Positions 1-7,942 of a stretch of 19,157 bases of DNA are shown piece after piece. Location: NCBI GenBank assembly GCA_943372725.1, contig CALRZT010000050.1, positions 1 through 19,157 on the forward strand. The letters are read 5' to 3'. The translations under genes were made by a program, and so were the position numbers. The notes under the pieces were generated by a model. That model was not told where the DNA came from. It was given only the letters and a program-made list of their open reading frames with translations, and did not search any database. The first letter of the stretch is position 1, and each line of letters begins with the position of its first letter. Source of the DNA: CAMDHY01 sp943372725 (GTDB lineage: Bacteria > Pseudomonadota > Alphaproteobacteria > Rhizobiales > Segnochrobactraceae).

Positions 1-3000
1 CGGCGCAGAGCACGAGGGCGTCGGTGAGGTCGCTGGCGAGCGGCAGTGCGGTAACGGCGGCAAAGCCGGCCTGGGCGAGGGTCGTCTTCCACTCGTCCGC
101 GGTGGCGTTGCGGCCGATGCCCTGTTCGGCGGACAGCCCCGTGCGCCACCAGTCGGCGCCGACGCCGCAGATCGCGTCGAGGACGATCGTCGGCGACAGC
201 TCGATGGCGACGAGACGGCCACCGGGCGCCGCCGCACGGGCGAGAGCCGCCAGGCCTTCGGGCGCGAAGTGGGTGAGGCGGCCGGCCGACAGCACGAGGT
301 CGTAGGCGTTGGTCTCGGTGGCGATGTCGGCGATCGGCGCGAAGCGGGCGCCGATGCCGTCGCCGAGACGCAGGCGAGAGCGTTCCAGCACGCTGCCGCT
401 CGGATCGGTGACGGTGACCGACATGAAGGTCGGGTCGATAAGGGCGATCAGGCGGCGCAGCAGGTCGACGTCGTGGGCGCCGGCGGCCAGCACGCGCAAC
501 GGCGCGCCTTCGGGCCAGGCGGCTGCGATCGTCGCGGCGAGCGCACCGATGGCGTCGCCGAGCGGCCGCGCCATCGGCGAGGCGGTGGCGAGATGGTCGA
601 GCGTGCCGCTGGAGAAGACGTCGTCGGCGCTCTCGACGAGGCCGCCGGCGAGGCGCTCGGCCAGCACCACCGGCAGCCGGGCCGCGAGCGTCGCCTCGGC
701 GATGCGGTCGGGATGCTCGGCAATGAGCGTGCGGACGATGTGGGAGACGGCCGGAAGGTCCGTGTCGTCCTCGATCGCCCAGCCCTCATCGGTCTCGCCG
801 ACGATGCCGTATTCCTCGAGGGCGATCAGAAGGCCGGCCGCCAGCGAGCGGGCGTCCTCGGCGAGCCGGCCGGACTGCACCATCGCGTCGAGCGTCACCG
901 GCTGGGTGCTGTCGAGCAGCGGCCGCAGGGCCTCGACGGCGGCGGATCGGGCCGCCGCTTCGACGAGCAGCGCGCCCTCTTCGAGTTCCGGAGCCTCGTC
1001 GGTGGTCAGCCCGAGCGTGCGCAGCGCCGTCTCCGGGCCGGCCGGCCAGACGGTCGCGAACGGATCGACGCCGTCGCGCGAGACGAGGCGCTTCGGCAGG
1101 ACGCGGTAGGCGAGATCGTCGGGACGGTCGGCGGTGGTGAGCTTGACGCGCTGGAAGCGGGCCCCGTCGAGGATGGCGACGACGCCACCGGCGGCGTCGA
1201 AGAGCTCGATGCGCGCCGTGACCGAGCGCACGGACGCGCGGGTCACCACGAGGCGCGCGGAGGTCGGCGTCTTGCCGGCGGCGGCGATGCGCAGCGAGCC
1301 GAAGCGGACCGGCAGCACGGTGGAGCCGTCGCGGCCGTCGAGACCCTCGCGGCCGTCGAGGAGGGCGAACAGGCCATGGAAGCAGGCGTCGAGCAGCGTC
1401 GGATCGAGCGCGAAGCCGGCATTGGCGGTCGCCGGATCGGGCGGGGCGAGTTCCACCGTGGCGACGCTGTCGGACTCGATGACGACCGCATGGGCGCGGC
1501 GGAACACCGGCCCGTAGCGCAGGCCGAAGCGCTCGGTGAGCTTGTAGAGGCGATCGGCGGTGACGCGACGGCCGCCTTCCGCCGGCACCGGCGCCGTCAC
1601 GTCCGGCAGGCCGGGCGAGCGGGTGATCGCGCCGCGGGCGTGGATCGTCCAGTCGTCGGTGGTGAGTCGGCTGCGGCTGACGATCTCGATGACGTGGTCG
1701 TCCGGCGAGATACGGACCATCGTCTCGCGGGCGGCATCGGCCTCGACGATGAGCGGGGCGACGACGTCGAAGTCCGCGAGTTCGACGGCCTGCACGCCGA
1801 GCCAGGACCGGGCGGCGGAGAGCGCCATCTCGGCGAAGCCGGCGGCGGGCAGCACCACGGAGTCCTCGACCTTGTGGTCGGCGAGCCAGGGCACGAGGGC
1901 GCTGTCGATGTGGTTGAACCACTCGACGGATTCGCGGCGCAGGCGCGCGCCGAGCAGCGAGTGCGGACGCCCGGAAATGGCGCCGATCGCCTCCGACGTC
2001 GTCTCGATGCGGTAGGACTTGTTCTGCCACGGATAGGTCGGCAGGTCGGAGGAGGGCGCGACGCGGGGGCCGAACATCGCCGCCTCGTCGACGCCGCCGC
2101 CGGCCGCCAGCACGGCGGCTGCCACGAGGCCGACGACGTCCGGCTTGTCGTCGCCGCGATCGAGCGAGCTCAGCACATTGGCCGCGACGTCCATCGTGCG
2201 CAGGATGTCGTTGACGTAGCCGGTCAGGACCGGCCGCGGGCCGATCTCGAGGAACAGGCGGTAGCCCATGCCGGCGAGCGTGCGCACGCCGGCCTCGAAG
2301 CGGACCGGGCGGCGGACGTTCTGCCACCAGTACTCGGCATCGAGGCCCGTACCCGGCGTCTCGGCGCCGGTGACGGTGGAGACAAACGGCACGCGGCCGG
2401 CACGCGGCGCGAGGCCGGCGAGCGCACCCACCAGGGGGTCGCGGATCGGCTCGACCAGGGCGCAGTGGAACGGATAGTCGAGGTCGAGGCGCTTCAGCGC
2501 CCAGCGCTGCTTGCGGGCGTGCTTGGCGAAGACGTCGAGGAGTTCGCTCGGGCCCGAGATGGTGATGCTGCGCGGGCTGTTGATCGCGGCGATCTCGATG
2601 CCGGCGAAGCGCGGGTCGGCGATCGCCGCGGCGGCCTGATCGGCCGGCATCAGCAGCGCCGCCATGCCGCCGAGGTGGCGGGTGACTTCCTGGTGGGTGG
2701 AGCGGGCGTGGATGACGCGCACGCCCTGGTCGAGCGTCAGGGCCCCGCTGACACAGGCCGCGGCGACCTCGCCGACACTGTGGCCGGCGACGGCCGCCGG
2801 CGTCACGCCGCGGCGGGCGAGCGCCTCGGCCAGTGCCACCTGGATGGCGAACAGCAGCGGCTGGGCGATCTCGGTGCGCTCGATCTCGGCGTCGAGCTCC
2901 GGCGAGAACAGCGCCGTCAGCAGCGACCAGCCGGCGATCCCCATGAAGACGCGGTCGATACGATCGAAGGCGAGGCGGAAGTCGCGGTCGGCCTGGTAGG

Positions 3001-4642
3001 CCGAACGGCCCATGCCGGGCCACTGTGCACCGTTGCCGGAGAACAGGAACGCCACCTGCGAGCCGCGGGCGATGGCGCGGCCGTCGGCGACGGCCGGATG
3101 GGACGTTCCGGCGAGGTAGCCGTCGATGGCGGCGAGGCGCTCGGCCCTGGTGCGGCCGAGGAAGACGGCGCGATGCTCGAGGCGGTCGCGGGCATAGGCG
3201 GCGGCGTTGACGATGCGGGCCGTCTGCGTCTCGTCGCTCGCCTCGATGCGGTCGCGGTAGCGCCGGGCGAGTTCGGACAGCGCCTCGCGCGTCTGCGCCG
3301 AGACGACGAGCGGGGCGGCGGCGTCGGCCACCGGCGAGCGGCCGGCGGCGACGGGGTCGGCGTCGCGCAGCACGACGTGGGCGTTGGCGCCGCCGAAGCC
3401 GAAGGAGTTGACGCCAGCATAGCGCGGCGCGGTCCCACGCGGCAGCGGACGGGCGTGCGTCACCACCTCGAGATTGAGGGCGGCGAAGGGAATGTCGGGG
3501 TTCGGCGTGCTGAAGTGCAGCGACGGCGGCAGCAGGTCGTTCTCGAGGGCGAGCTGCGCCTTCAGGAGCCCGACGAGGCCCGAGGCCGGCTCGAGATGGC
3601 CGACGTTCGTCTTCACGGAGCCGAGCAGCAGCGGCGTCTTGCGGCGCTTGCCGATGATCTCGCCGAGCGCCATTGCCTCGGCCGGATCGCCGACGCGCGT
3701 GCCGGTGCCGTGCGCCTCGATGAAGGCGACGGAATCCGGCGCGATCTCGAAGCGGCTGTAGACTTCCTCGAGCAGGGCCGCCTGGGACTCGCTCGACGGC
3801 AGGGACAGGCCGACAGTGCGGCCATCGGCGTTGATGCCGGAGGCGCAGATGAGGCCGCGGACGGCGTCGCCGTTCGCCCGCGCCGCGTTCGCCGAGCGCA
3901 GCACGAGCACGGCGGCGCCCTCGGAGCGGACGTAGCCGTCGCCGTCGGCGTCGAAGGCGCGGCAGAGGCCGGTCGGCGAGAGCATCGAGGCTCGCGAGAA
4001 GCCGACGAAGGGCAGGGGGCTGAGGAGCAGGTTCACGCCGCCGACGACGGCGGTGTCGATGCGCCCGGTGCGGATCGCCTCGAGCGCCTCGTGCAGGGCG
4101 ACCAGCGAGGAGGAGCAGGCGGTGTCGACGGTGAAGCTCGGCCCGCGAAGGTCGAGGACGTAGGAGATGCGGTTCGAGACGATCGACAGCGTGTTGCCGG
4201 TCATCAGCTGGACGTCGGCGGCCGCCGGATCGAACAGGAACTGGTTGCCGTAATCGAGCGAGGATGCGCCGACATAGACGCCGGTGCGGCTGCCGGCGAG
4301 CTTGCTCGGCGGCAGGCCGGCGTGTTCGAGCGCCTCCCACGTCACCTGCAGGAGCAGGCGCTGCTGCGGGTCGATCTGCACGGCCTCGCGCGGCGAGATC
4401 CCGAAGAAGCCAGGGTCGAAGCCCCAGACATCATCGATCTGGCCGGCGGCCCAGGTGTAGGTCTTGCCGGGGGCGCTGCGATCCGGGTGGCCGAAGCGCT
4501 CGCGCGCCCACCGGTCGGCGGAAACTTCGGATACGACGCAGCGACCCTCGGCGAGAACCTCCCAAAAAGCGGAGGCGTTTGCCGATGACGGGAGGCGGCA
4601 GGCGTAGCCGAGGATTGCGATATCGTCGAAGGTTTCAGCCAT
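1..4642 (-). CDS. Type I polyketide synthase, N-terminal part (KS-AT-DH-MT-like), 3' end outside window
   Basis: Partial gene: the reading frame stays open to the window edge, giving 1547 residues. Its product would extend and process an acyl chain from malonyl-type units. Ketosynthase, about residues 5-430: DTACSSSL with catalytic Cys176, EAHGTGT with His311, KTNVGHLE with His349. Acyltransferase, about 525-830: FSGNGAQWPGMG, GHSVGE with Ser622, and YPFH with His726; the F-H pair suggests malonyl-CoA rather than methylmalonyl-CoA (inference). Dehydratase, about 890-1170: His923 in HKVEDSVVLP, and LDACFH with Asp1085 and His1089. Residues about 1380-1547 resemble a PKS C-methyltransferase, but the SAM loop (RVLAAGAHDVD) is degenerate. 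ER, KR and ACP domains are expected beyond the window (inference). ATG 4642 is chosen because KS homology (DIAILGYACRLP) begins right after it; the Shine-Dalgarno is weak. A role in a specialised lipid or polyketide is likely; the product is unknown. Confidence 0.93.
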   Translation of the reverse strand, partial: MAETFDDIAILGYACRLPSSANASAFWEVLAEGRCVVSEVSADRWARERFGHPDRSAPGKTYTWAAGQIDDVWGFDPGFFGISPREAVQIDPQQRLLLQVTWEALEHAGLPPSKLAGSRTGVYVGASSLDYGNQFLFDPAAADVQLMTGNTLSIVSNRISYVLDLRGPSFTVDTACSSSLVALHEALEAIRTGRIDTAVVGGVNLLLSPLPFVGFSRASMLSPTGLCRAFDADGDGYVRSEGAAVLVLRSANAARANGDAVRGLICASGINADGRTVGLSLPSSESQAALLEEVYSRFEIAPDSVAFIEAHGTGTRVGDPAEAMALGEIIGKRRKTPLLLGSVKTNVGHLEPASGLVGLLKAQLALENDLLPPSLHFSTPNPDIPFAALNLEVVTHARPLPRGTAPRYAGVNSFGFGGANAHVVLRDADPVAAGRSPVADAAAPLVVSAQTREALSELARRYRDRIEASDETQTARIVNAAAYARDRLEHRAVFLGRTRAERLAAIDGYLAGTSHPAVADGRAIARGSQVAFLFSGNGAQWPGMGRSAYQADRDFRLAFDRIDRVFMGIAGWSLLTALFSPELDAEIERTEIAQPLLFAIQVALAEALARRGVTPAAVAGHSVGEVAAACVSGALTLDQGVRVIHARSTHQEVTRHLGGMAALLMPADQAAAAIADPRFAGIEIAAINSPRSITISGPSELLDVFAKHARKQRWALKRLDLDYPFHCALVEPIRDPLVGALAGLAPRAGRVPFVSTVTGAETPGTGLDAEYWWQNVRRPVRFEAGVRTLAGMGYRLFLEIGPRPVLTGYVNDILRTMDVAANVLSSLDRGDDKPDVVGLVAAAVLAAGGGVDEAAMFGPRVAPSSDLPTYPWQNKSYRIETTSEAIGAISGRPHSLLGARLRRESVEWFNHIDSALVPWLADHKVEDSVVLPAAGFAEMALSAARSWLGVQAVELADFDVVAPLIVEADAARETMVRISPDDHVIEIVSRSRLTTDDWTIHARGAITRSPGLPDVTAPVPAEGGRRVTADRLYKLTERFGLRYGPVFRRAHAVVIESDSVATVELAPPDPATANAGFALDPTLLDACFHGLFALLDGREGLDGRDGSTVLPVRFGSLRIAAAGKTPTSARLVVTRASVRSVTARIELFDAAGGVVAILDGARFQRVKLTTADRPDDLAYRVLPKRLVSRDGVDPFATVWPAGPETALRTLGLTTDEAPELEEGALLVEAAARSAAVEALRPLLDSTQPVTLDAMVQSGRLAEDARSLAAGLLIALEEYGIVGETDEGWAIEDDTDLPAVSHIVRTLIAEHPDRIAEATLAARLPVVLAERLAGGLVESADDVFSSGTLDHLATASPMARPLGDAIGALAATIAAAWPEGAPLRVLAAGAHDVDLLRRLIALIDPTFMSVTVTDPSGSVLERSRLRLGDGIGARFAPIADIATETNAYDLVLSAGRLTHFAPEGLAALARAAAPGGRLVAIELSPTIVLDAICGVGADWWRTGLSAEQGIGRNATADEWKTTLAQAGFAAVTALPLASDLTDALVLCA
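1329..1360 (-). repeat. In-frame 18-nt tandem duplication inside the PKS dehydratase
   Basis: The 14-mer TCGCGGCCGTCGAG occurs at 1329-1342 and again at 1347-1360 on the plus strand, an 18-nt period. On the coding strand it encodes two successive six-residue units, LDGREG and LDGRDG, just after the dehydratase Asp/His motif. The period is a multiple of three, so the frame is kept; it looks like a small slippage duplication in a surface loop. Confidence 0.7.
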
Positions 4643-5325
4643 CGGGTCCGTCGTAACGCATCGTCTCTCGTCCGGTCGGCGGTACTGGCACCACTTGAAG
4701 TCTTGCAGCGACCAACCGGCGACTGCGCGAAGGCGTCGGTCGTTCCCGAGTCGGTACGGGTCGTCGAGGATCCACTCCAGCCCTGGAAGCTGCTCATACT
4801 GTATCGATGGGGGCCGCGCAAGGAACGAGCCAAGCCCGACACCGGATCGCACGTTTGCTTCATAAGCCGATGATTCAAATAAGAAATATTCGTCAGGCCA
4901 AGCGCCACGAAGGCGCCGGAATCGAGGGGTTGGAGCCCGCCCGCACGGGGTCCCCGGGGTCCGTCGCAAGCAGAGGTGGGCGCCGTCCGTGCATTGTTTT
5001 TCCGGCTTTCTCGCGCGCCGGGGGCGTTTTCGCGGAGAATTGCGGCCCGCTCACCGAATGCAACGGAATTGCAATCGGAATTGATCAAGCGAAACGGCAC
5101 TTTGGCGCGTCGTCCCCAGTTCCGGACCAGCTTTGGAAGGTCCTTCGGCCGGGGGCGCGAATCGGTCTGCCGGCCGGCAGAGGGCGGCGGACGGCTGGCC
5201 GCGTCGTCGCGAGCGGCCCGGTCGCCGGCAATTGCGCCTCCCGCGCGGGAGGCGGTCGTCGTCGTGCCGAACGCCTGCGCCCCGTAGAGCTTGCGTCGCG
5301 CCGCCGGTGGCGCCACACAGTCCAG
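4643..5325. other. 683-bp gap between the divergent PKS and pseudouridine synthase genes
   Basis: I find no convincing gene here. The PKS frame stays open upstream to a TGA at 5051-5053, but the codons in the extension (TTA, ATA, AGA, many A/T third positions) are unlike those of the genes around it, so I treat it as non-coding. The patch 4861-4890 has 22 A or T in 30 bases, unusual for this window and a likely place for promoters. A weak plus-strand sigma-70-like pair is TTGCTT (4855-4860), 17 nt, AATAAG (4878-4883). A perfect 20-nt palindrome lies at 5235-5254. Confidence 0.6.
5235..5254. repeat. Perfect 20-nt GC palindrome upstream of the pseudouridine synthase gene
   Basis: CGCCTCCCGCGCGGGAGGCG reads the same on both strands. 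As RNA it can fold into an 8-bp stem with a four-base loop. No T-run follows on either strand, so a terminator is unlikely. It lies about 70 nt before the start codon at 5326, so an operator or leader hairpin is possible but unproven. Confidence 0.5.
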
Positions 5326-6090
5326 ATGCCGCACCCCGCGCCCCGACCAGTGACCAGGACCCCGCCCCCGGACGATCTCGGTCTCGCGGATCGGGTGCTC
5401 CACCGCGACGACGACGTTCTGGTGCTGGACAAGCCGGCCGGCGTGGCGGTGCACAAGGGCCCGAAGGGCGGTCCGGTGCTTGAGGACGGCTTCGACGCTC
5501 TCCGCTTCGGACTGCCCGAGCGGCCGGGGCTCGCCCATCGCCTCGACAAGGACACCGCGGGCTGCCTCGTGCTCGGTCGCAGCCGTCGGGCACTGGCGAC
5601 GCTTGGCCGTCAGTTCGCCACGGGGACCATCGCCAAGACCTACTGGGCGGTGGTCCGTGGCGGTCCAGCCGAGGAGGCCGGGACCATCGACGCGCCGCTC
5701 GCCAAGCGCGACGAGCACCGCGGCTGGTTCATGATGGTCGCTGCCGGTGGACAGCCGTCGACCACCCGCTGGCGCGTGCTCGGGCGCGGCCCGGGCGTGG
5801 CGTGGCTCGAACTGGTGCCGGTGACCGGCCGGACGCACCAGTTGCGGGTGCACACGGCCCACGCGGGGTTCCCCATTCTCGGCGACCCGATCTACGGTCG
5901 GGCGCCGGCGAACGGCGCCCGCCTGCAACTGCTCGCCCGGACGATCCGTCTGCCGCCCCTCGGTGCCCGCGCCGAACTCGCGGTGACGGCGCCGGTACCT
6001 GATCACATGCGCGCAGCGCTTGCCGTGTGCGGCTACACGGCCGAAAGCGGAGCCGCCCGGACGCCTGCGGGGGAGGACGGGAAAGGATGA
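5326..6090 (+). CDS. RluA-family RNA pseudouridine synthase
   Basis: This 254-residue protein converts uridine to pseudouridine in RNA; the family acts on rRNA or tRNA. The RluA catalytic motif is present as HRLDKDTAG, with Asp74 as the expected nucleophile. VLDKPAGVAVHKG (33-45) and the downstream VTGRTHQLRVH motif are also typical of the family. There is no N-terminal S4 domain, so it resembles the short catalytic-domain-only members. The specific target cannot be told from sequence. ATG 5326 gives a normal family N-terminus; the frame is open upstream but is low-complexity and arginine-rich, and GTG 5350 is an alternative. The stop overlaps the next start (ATGA at 6087-6090), which implies translational coupling. 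Confidence 0.9.
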   Translation: MPHPAPRPVTRTPPPDDLGLADRVLHRDDDVLVLDKPAGVAVHKGPKGGPVLEDGFDALRFGLPERPGLAHRLDKDTAGCLVLGRSRRALATLGRQFATGTIAKTYWAVVRGGPAEEAGTIDAPLAKRDEHRGWFMMVAAGGQPSTTRWRVLGRGPGVAWLELVPVTGRTHQLRVHTAHAGFPILGDPIYGRAPANGARLQLLARTIRLPPLGARAELAVTAPVPDHMRAALAVCGYTAESGAARTPAGEDGKG

Positions 6091-6572
6091 GCCGGAAGGA
6101 GGACGCGAGACCGGCTGCCGGCGAGTCAAGGGCCTTCGTGGCGCGCGACCCCGGCTACGAGCAGCGCGTCCGCGACAGCCTCGCCCGACAGGGCTTCCTG
6201 ACGCTCTGCGGCGCCACGCTCGACGCGCTTTCGCCCGGGCACGTGACGCTGTCGGCCCGCCACACCGAGGGTCTGACGCAACAGCACGGCTTCTTCCATG
6301 GCGGTCTGATCGCGACGCTCGCCGACACCGCCGCCGGCTATGCGGCGCTGTCGATGATGCGCCCGGACGTCGGCGTGCTGTCGGTGGAATTCAAGCTCAA
6401 CTTCATCGCGCCGGCGCGCGGCGAGCGCCTGGTGGCGCACGGGCACGTCATCCGGCCAGGCCGGACGCTGACGGTGTGTCGCGCCGATGTCGAAGTCGTC
6501 GACGGCGACCGCATCACCGACGTGGCGACGGCGCTGCTGACGATGATGAGTGTCGACGGCTTTCAGGATTGA
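6087..6572 (+). CDS. PaaI-type hotdog-fold acyl-CoA thioesterase
   Basis: The 161-residue protein has the single hotdog domain of PaaI-like thioesterases, which hydrolyse acyl-CoA or aryl-CoA to free acid and CoA. The family signature HGGLIATLADTA (71-82) holds the helix and catalytic acidic residue, followed by the strand pattern VEFKLNFIAPARG. I chose ATG 6087 over the in-frame ATG 6027 because it overlaps the preceding stop (ATGA) and a GGGAGGA Shine-Dalgarno lies about 10 nt upstream. The isovaleryl-CoA dehydrogenase gene starts 42 nt downstream, so this enzyme may trim stalled branched or aromatic CoA esters (inference from context). The substrate is not known. Confidence 0.88.
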   Translation: MSRKEDARPAAGESRAFVARDPGYEQRVRDSLARQGFLTLCGATLDALSPGHVTLSARHTEGLTQQHGFFHGGLIATLADTAAGYAALSMMRPDVGVLSVEFKLNFIAPARGERLVAHGHVIRPGRTLTVCRADVEVVDGDRITDVATALLTMMSVDGFQD

Positions 6573-6614
6573 GACCGTGGCGGCGGCGGGCTGCCCGGAC
6601 GAGGAGGACGAGCG

Positions 6615-7784
6615 ATGCGCAACGACCTGCCAGGCTTCGACTTCGCCCTCGGCGAGACCGCCGACATGCTGCGCGAGACGGTGCGCAGCTTCGCGTCCGA
6701 CCGCATCGCCCCGATCGCCGACGAGGTCGATCGCAGCAACACCTTCCCCCGCCACCTGTGGCCGGAGATGGGCGCGCTCGGCCTGCACGGCATCACCGTG
6801 GAGGAGGAGCACGGCGGCTCCGGGCTCGGCTATCTCGAGCACTGCATCGCCATGGAGGAGGTGAGCCGCGCCTCGGCCTCGGTCGGGCTGTCCTATGGCG
6901 CGCACTCGAACCTCTGCATCAACCAGATCCGCCGCAACGGCACGGCCGAGCAGAAGCGCCGCTACCTGCCGAAACTGATCTCCGGCGAGCACGTCGGCGC
7001 GCTGGCGATGTCGGAGCCCGGCGCCGGCTCGGACGTCGTGTCGATGCGCACGCGCGCCGACCGCCGCGGCGACCGCTACGTGCTCAACGGTTCGAAGATG
7101 TGGATCACCAACGGCCCAATCGCCGAGACGCTGGTCGTCTACGCCAAGACCAATCCGGACGCCGGCCCGCGCGGCATCACCGCCTTCCTGATCGAGAAGG
7201 GCATGGCCGGCTTCACGACGGCGCAGAAGCTCGACAAGCTCGGCATGCGGGGGTCCGACACTTGCGAACTCGTGTTCGAGGATTGCGAGGTGCCGGAGGA
7301 GAACGTGCTCGGCAGCCTTGACGGCGGGGTCAGGGTGCTGATGTCCGGGCTCGACTACGAGCGGGCGGTGCTGGCCGCCGGCCCGCTCGGCATCATGCAG
7401 GCCTGCCTCGACGTGGTGCTGCCCTACGTCCACGAGCGCAAGCAGTTCGGCCAGCCGATCGGCACGTTCCAACTGATGCAGGGCAAGCTCGCCGACATGT
7501 ACGTGACGCTGAACGCCTGCCGGTCCTACGTCTATGCCGTGGCGAAGGCCTGCGACCGCGGCCGGACGACCCGCGAGGACGCCGCCGGCGCCATCCTCTA
7601 CGCGGCCGAGAAGGCGACGCAGGTGGCGCTCGACGCGATCCAGTGCCTCGGCGGCAACGGCTACATCAATGACTACCCGACCGGCCGCTTCCTGCGCGAC
7701 GCCAAGCTCTACGAGATCGGCGCGGGGACGAGCGAGATCCGGCGGATGCTGATCGGGCGGGAGCTATTCGGCAAGACAGCCTGA
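6615..7784 (+). CDS. ivd: Isovaleryl-CoA dehydrogenase
   Basis: This FAD-dependent acyl-CoA dehydrogenase (389 residues, normal length) oxidises isovaleryl-CoA to 3-methylcrotonyl-CoA in leucine breakdown and passes electrons to ETF. The IVD assignment within the ACAD superfamily rests on the base position: Glu249 in SGLDYER, where IVD keeps its catalytic Glu, and Gly instead of Glu in the C-terminal YEIGAGTSEIRR (366-377). AMSEPGAGSD (131-140) and WITNG (163-167) form the FAD and substrate site; QCLGGNGYINDYPTGR (343-358) is almost the eukaryotic IVD sequence. A GAGGAGGACGAG Shine-Dalgarno precedes ATG 6615. It follows the thioesterase gene and probably shares its transcript. The other leucine-degradation genes (methylcrotonyl-CoA carboxylase, hydroxymethylglutaryl-CoA lyase) are not next to it here. 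Confidence 0.95.
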   Translation: MRNDLPGFDFALGETADMLRETVRSFASDRIAPIADEVDRSNTFPRHLWPEMGALGLHGITVEEEHGGSGLGYLEHCIAMEEVSRASASVGLSYGAHSNLCINQIRRNGTAEQKRRYLPKLISGEHVGALAMSEPGAGSDVVSMRTRADRRGDRYVLNGSKMWITNGPIAETLVVYAKTNPDAGPRGITAFLIEKGMAGFTTAQKLDKLGMRGSDTCELVFEDCEVPEENVLGSLDGGVRVLMSGLDYERAVLAAGPLGIMQACLDVVLPYVHERKQFGQPIGTFQLMQGKLADMYVTLNACRSYVYAVAKACDRGRTTREDAAGAILYAAEKATQVALDAIQCLGGNGYINDYPTGRFLRDAKLYEIGAGTSEIRRMLIGRELFGKTA

Positions 7785-7898
7785 TTGCGTGCCGCCGGGG
7801 GGCGCGGTTCGGGCGACGTGCCTGTGGCAGTTGGCCGATACGGCCGGCGTGTCGGGCGGTTGCGCTCGTCGACACGAGTCAGGCTCGCGACAGCCTGA
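7785..7898. other. Convergent gap after ivd with small hairpins, no clear plus-strand terminator
   Basis: Two short hairpins are visible: CTCGT-CGAC-ACGAG (7865-7878) and CAGGCT-CGCGAC-AGCCTG (7880-7897). On the plus strand the second is followed by A residues, not T, so neither is a good intrinsic terminator for ivd. I see no gene here. Confidence 0.5.
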
Positions 7899-7942
7899 AA
7901 AAGCGGACGCCCGCCGAGGGGGAGGGGATCCCGGCGGGCGTC
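7899..7942 (-). terminator. Intrinsic terminator formed by the last hairpin of the DUF1127 array
   Basis: On the minus strand the perfect 11-bp stem GACGCCCGCCG / CGGCGGGCGTC (7942-7932 with 7916-7906) is followed after two bases by GCTTTTTC. This gives DUF1127 and its stem-loop RNA a defined 3' end. The hairpin serves both as the third loop-bearing unit and as terminator. Confidence 0.7.

Noticed and set aside
786..4340. Long minus-strand frame of 1184 codons within the PKS
   Set aside because: It is out of frame with the PKS motifs and is Arg/Pro-rich low-complexity sequence, a shadow of high GC.
269..4588. Very long plus-strand open frame (1439 codons) opposite the PKS
   Set aside because: It is codon-aligned antisense to the PKS, whose GC-rich codons rarely give stops on the other strand. 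The translation is rich in Arg, Gly, Asp and Ala with no domain, while the minus strand has full KS, AT and DH motifs.
4342..6129. Minus-strand frame spanning the PKS start and the pseudouridine synthase
   Set aside because: It crosses two real genes in the wrong frames and resembles no protein family.
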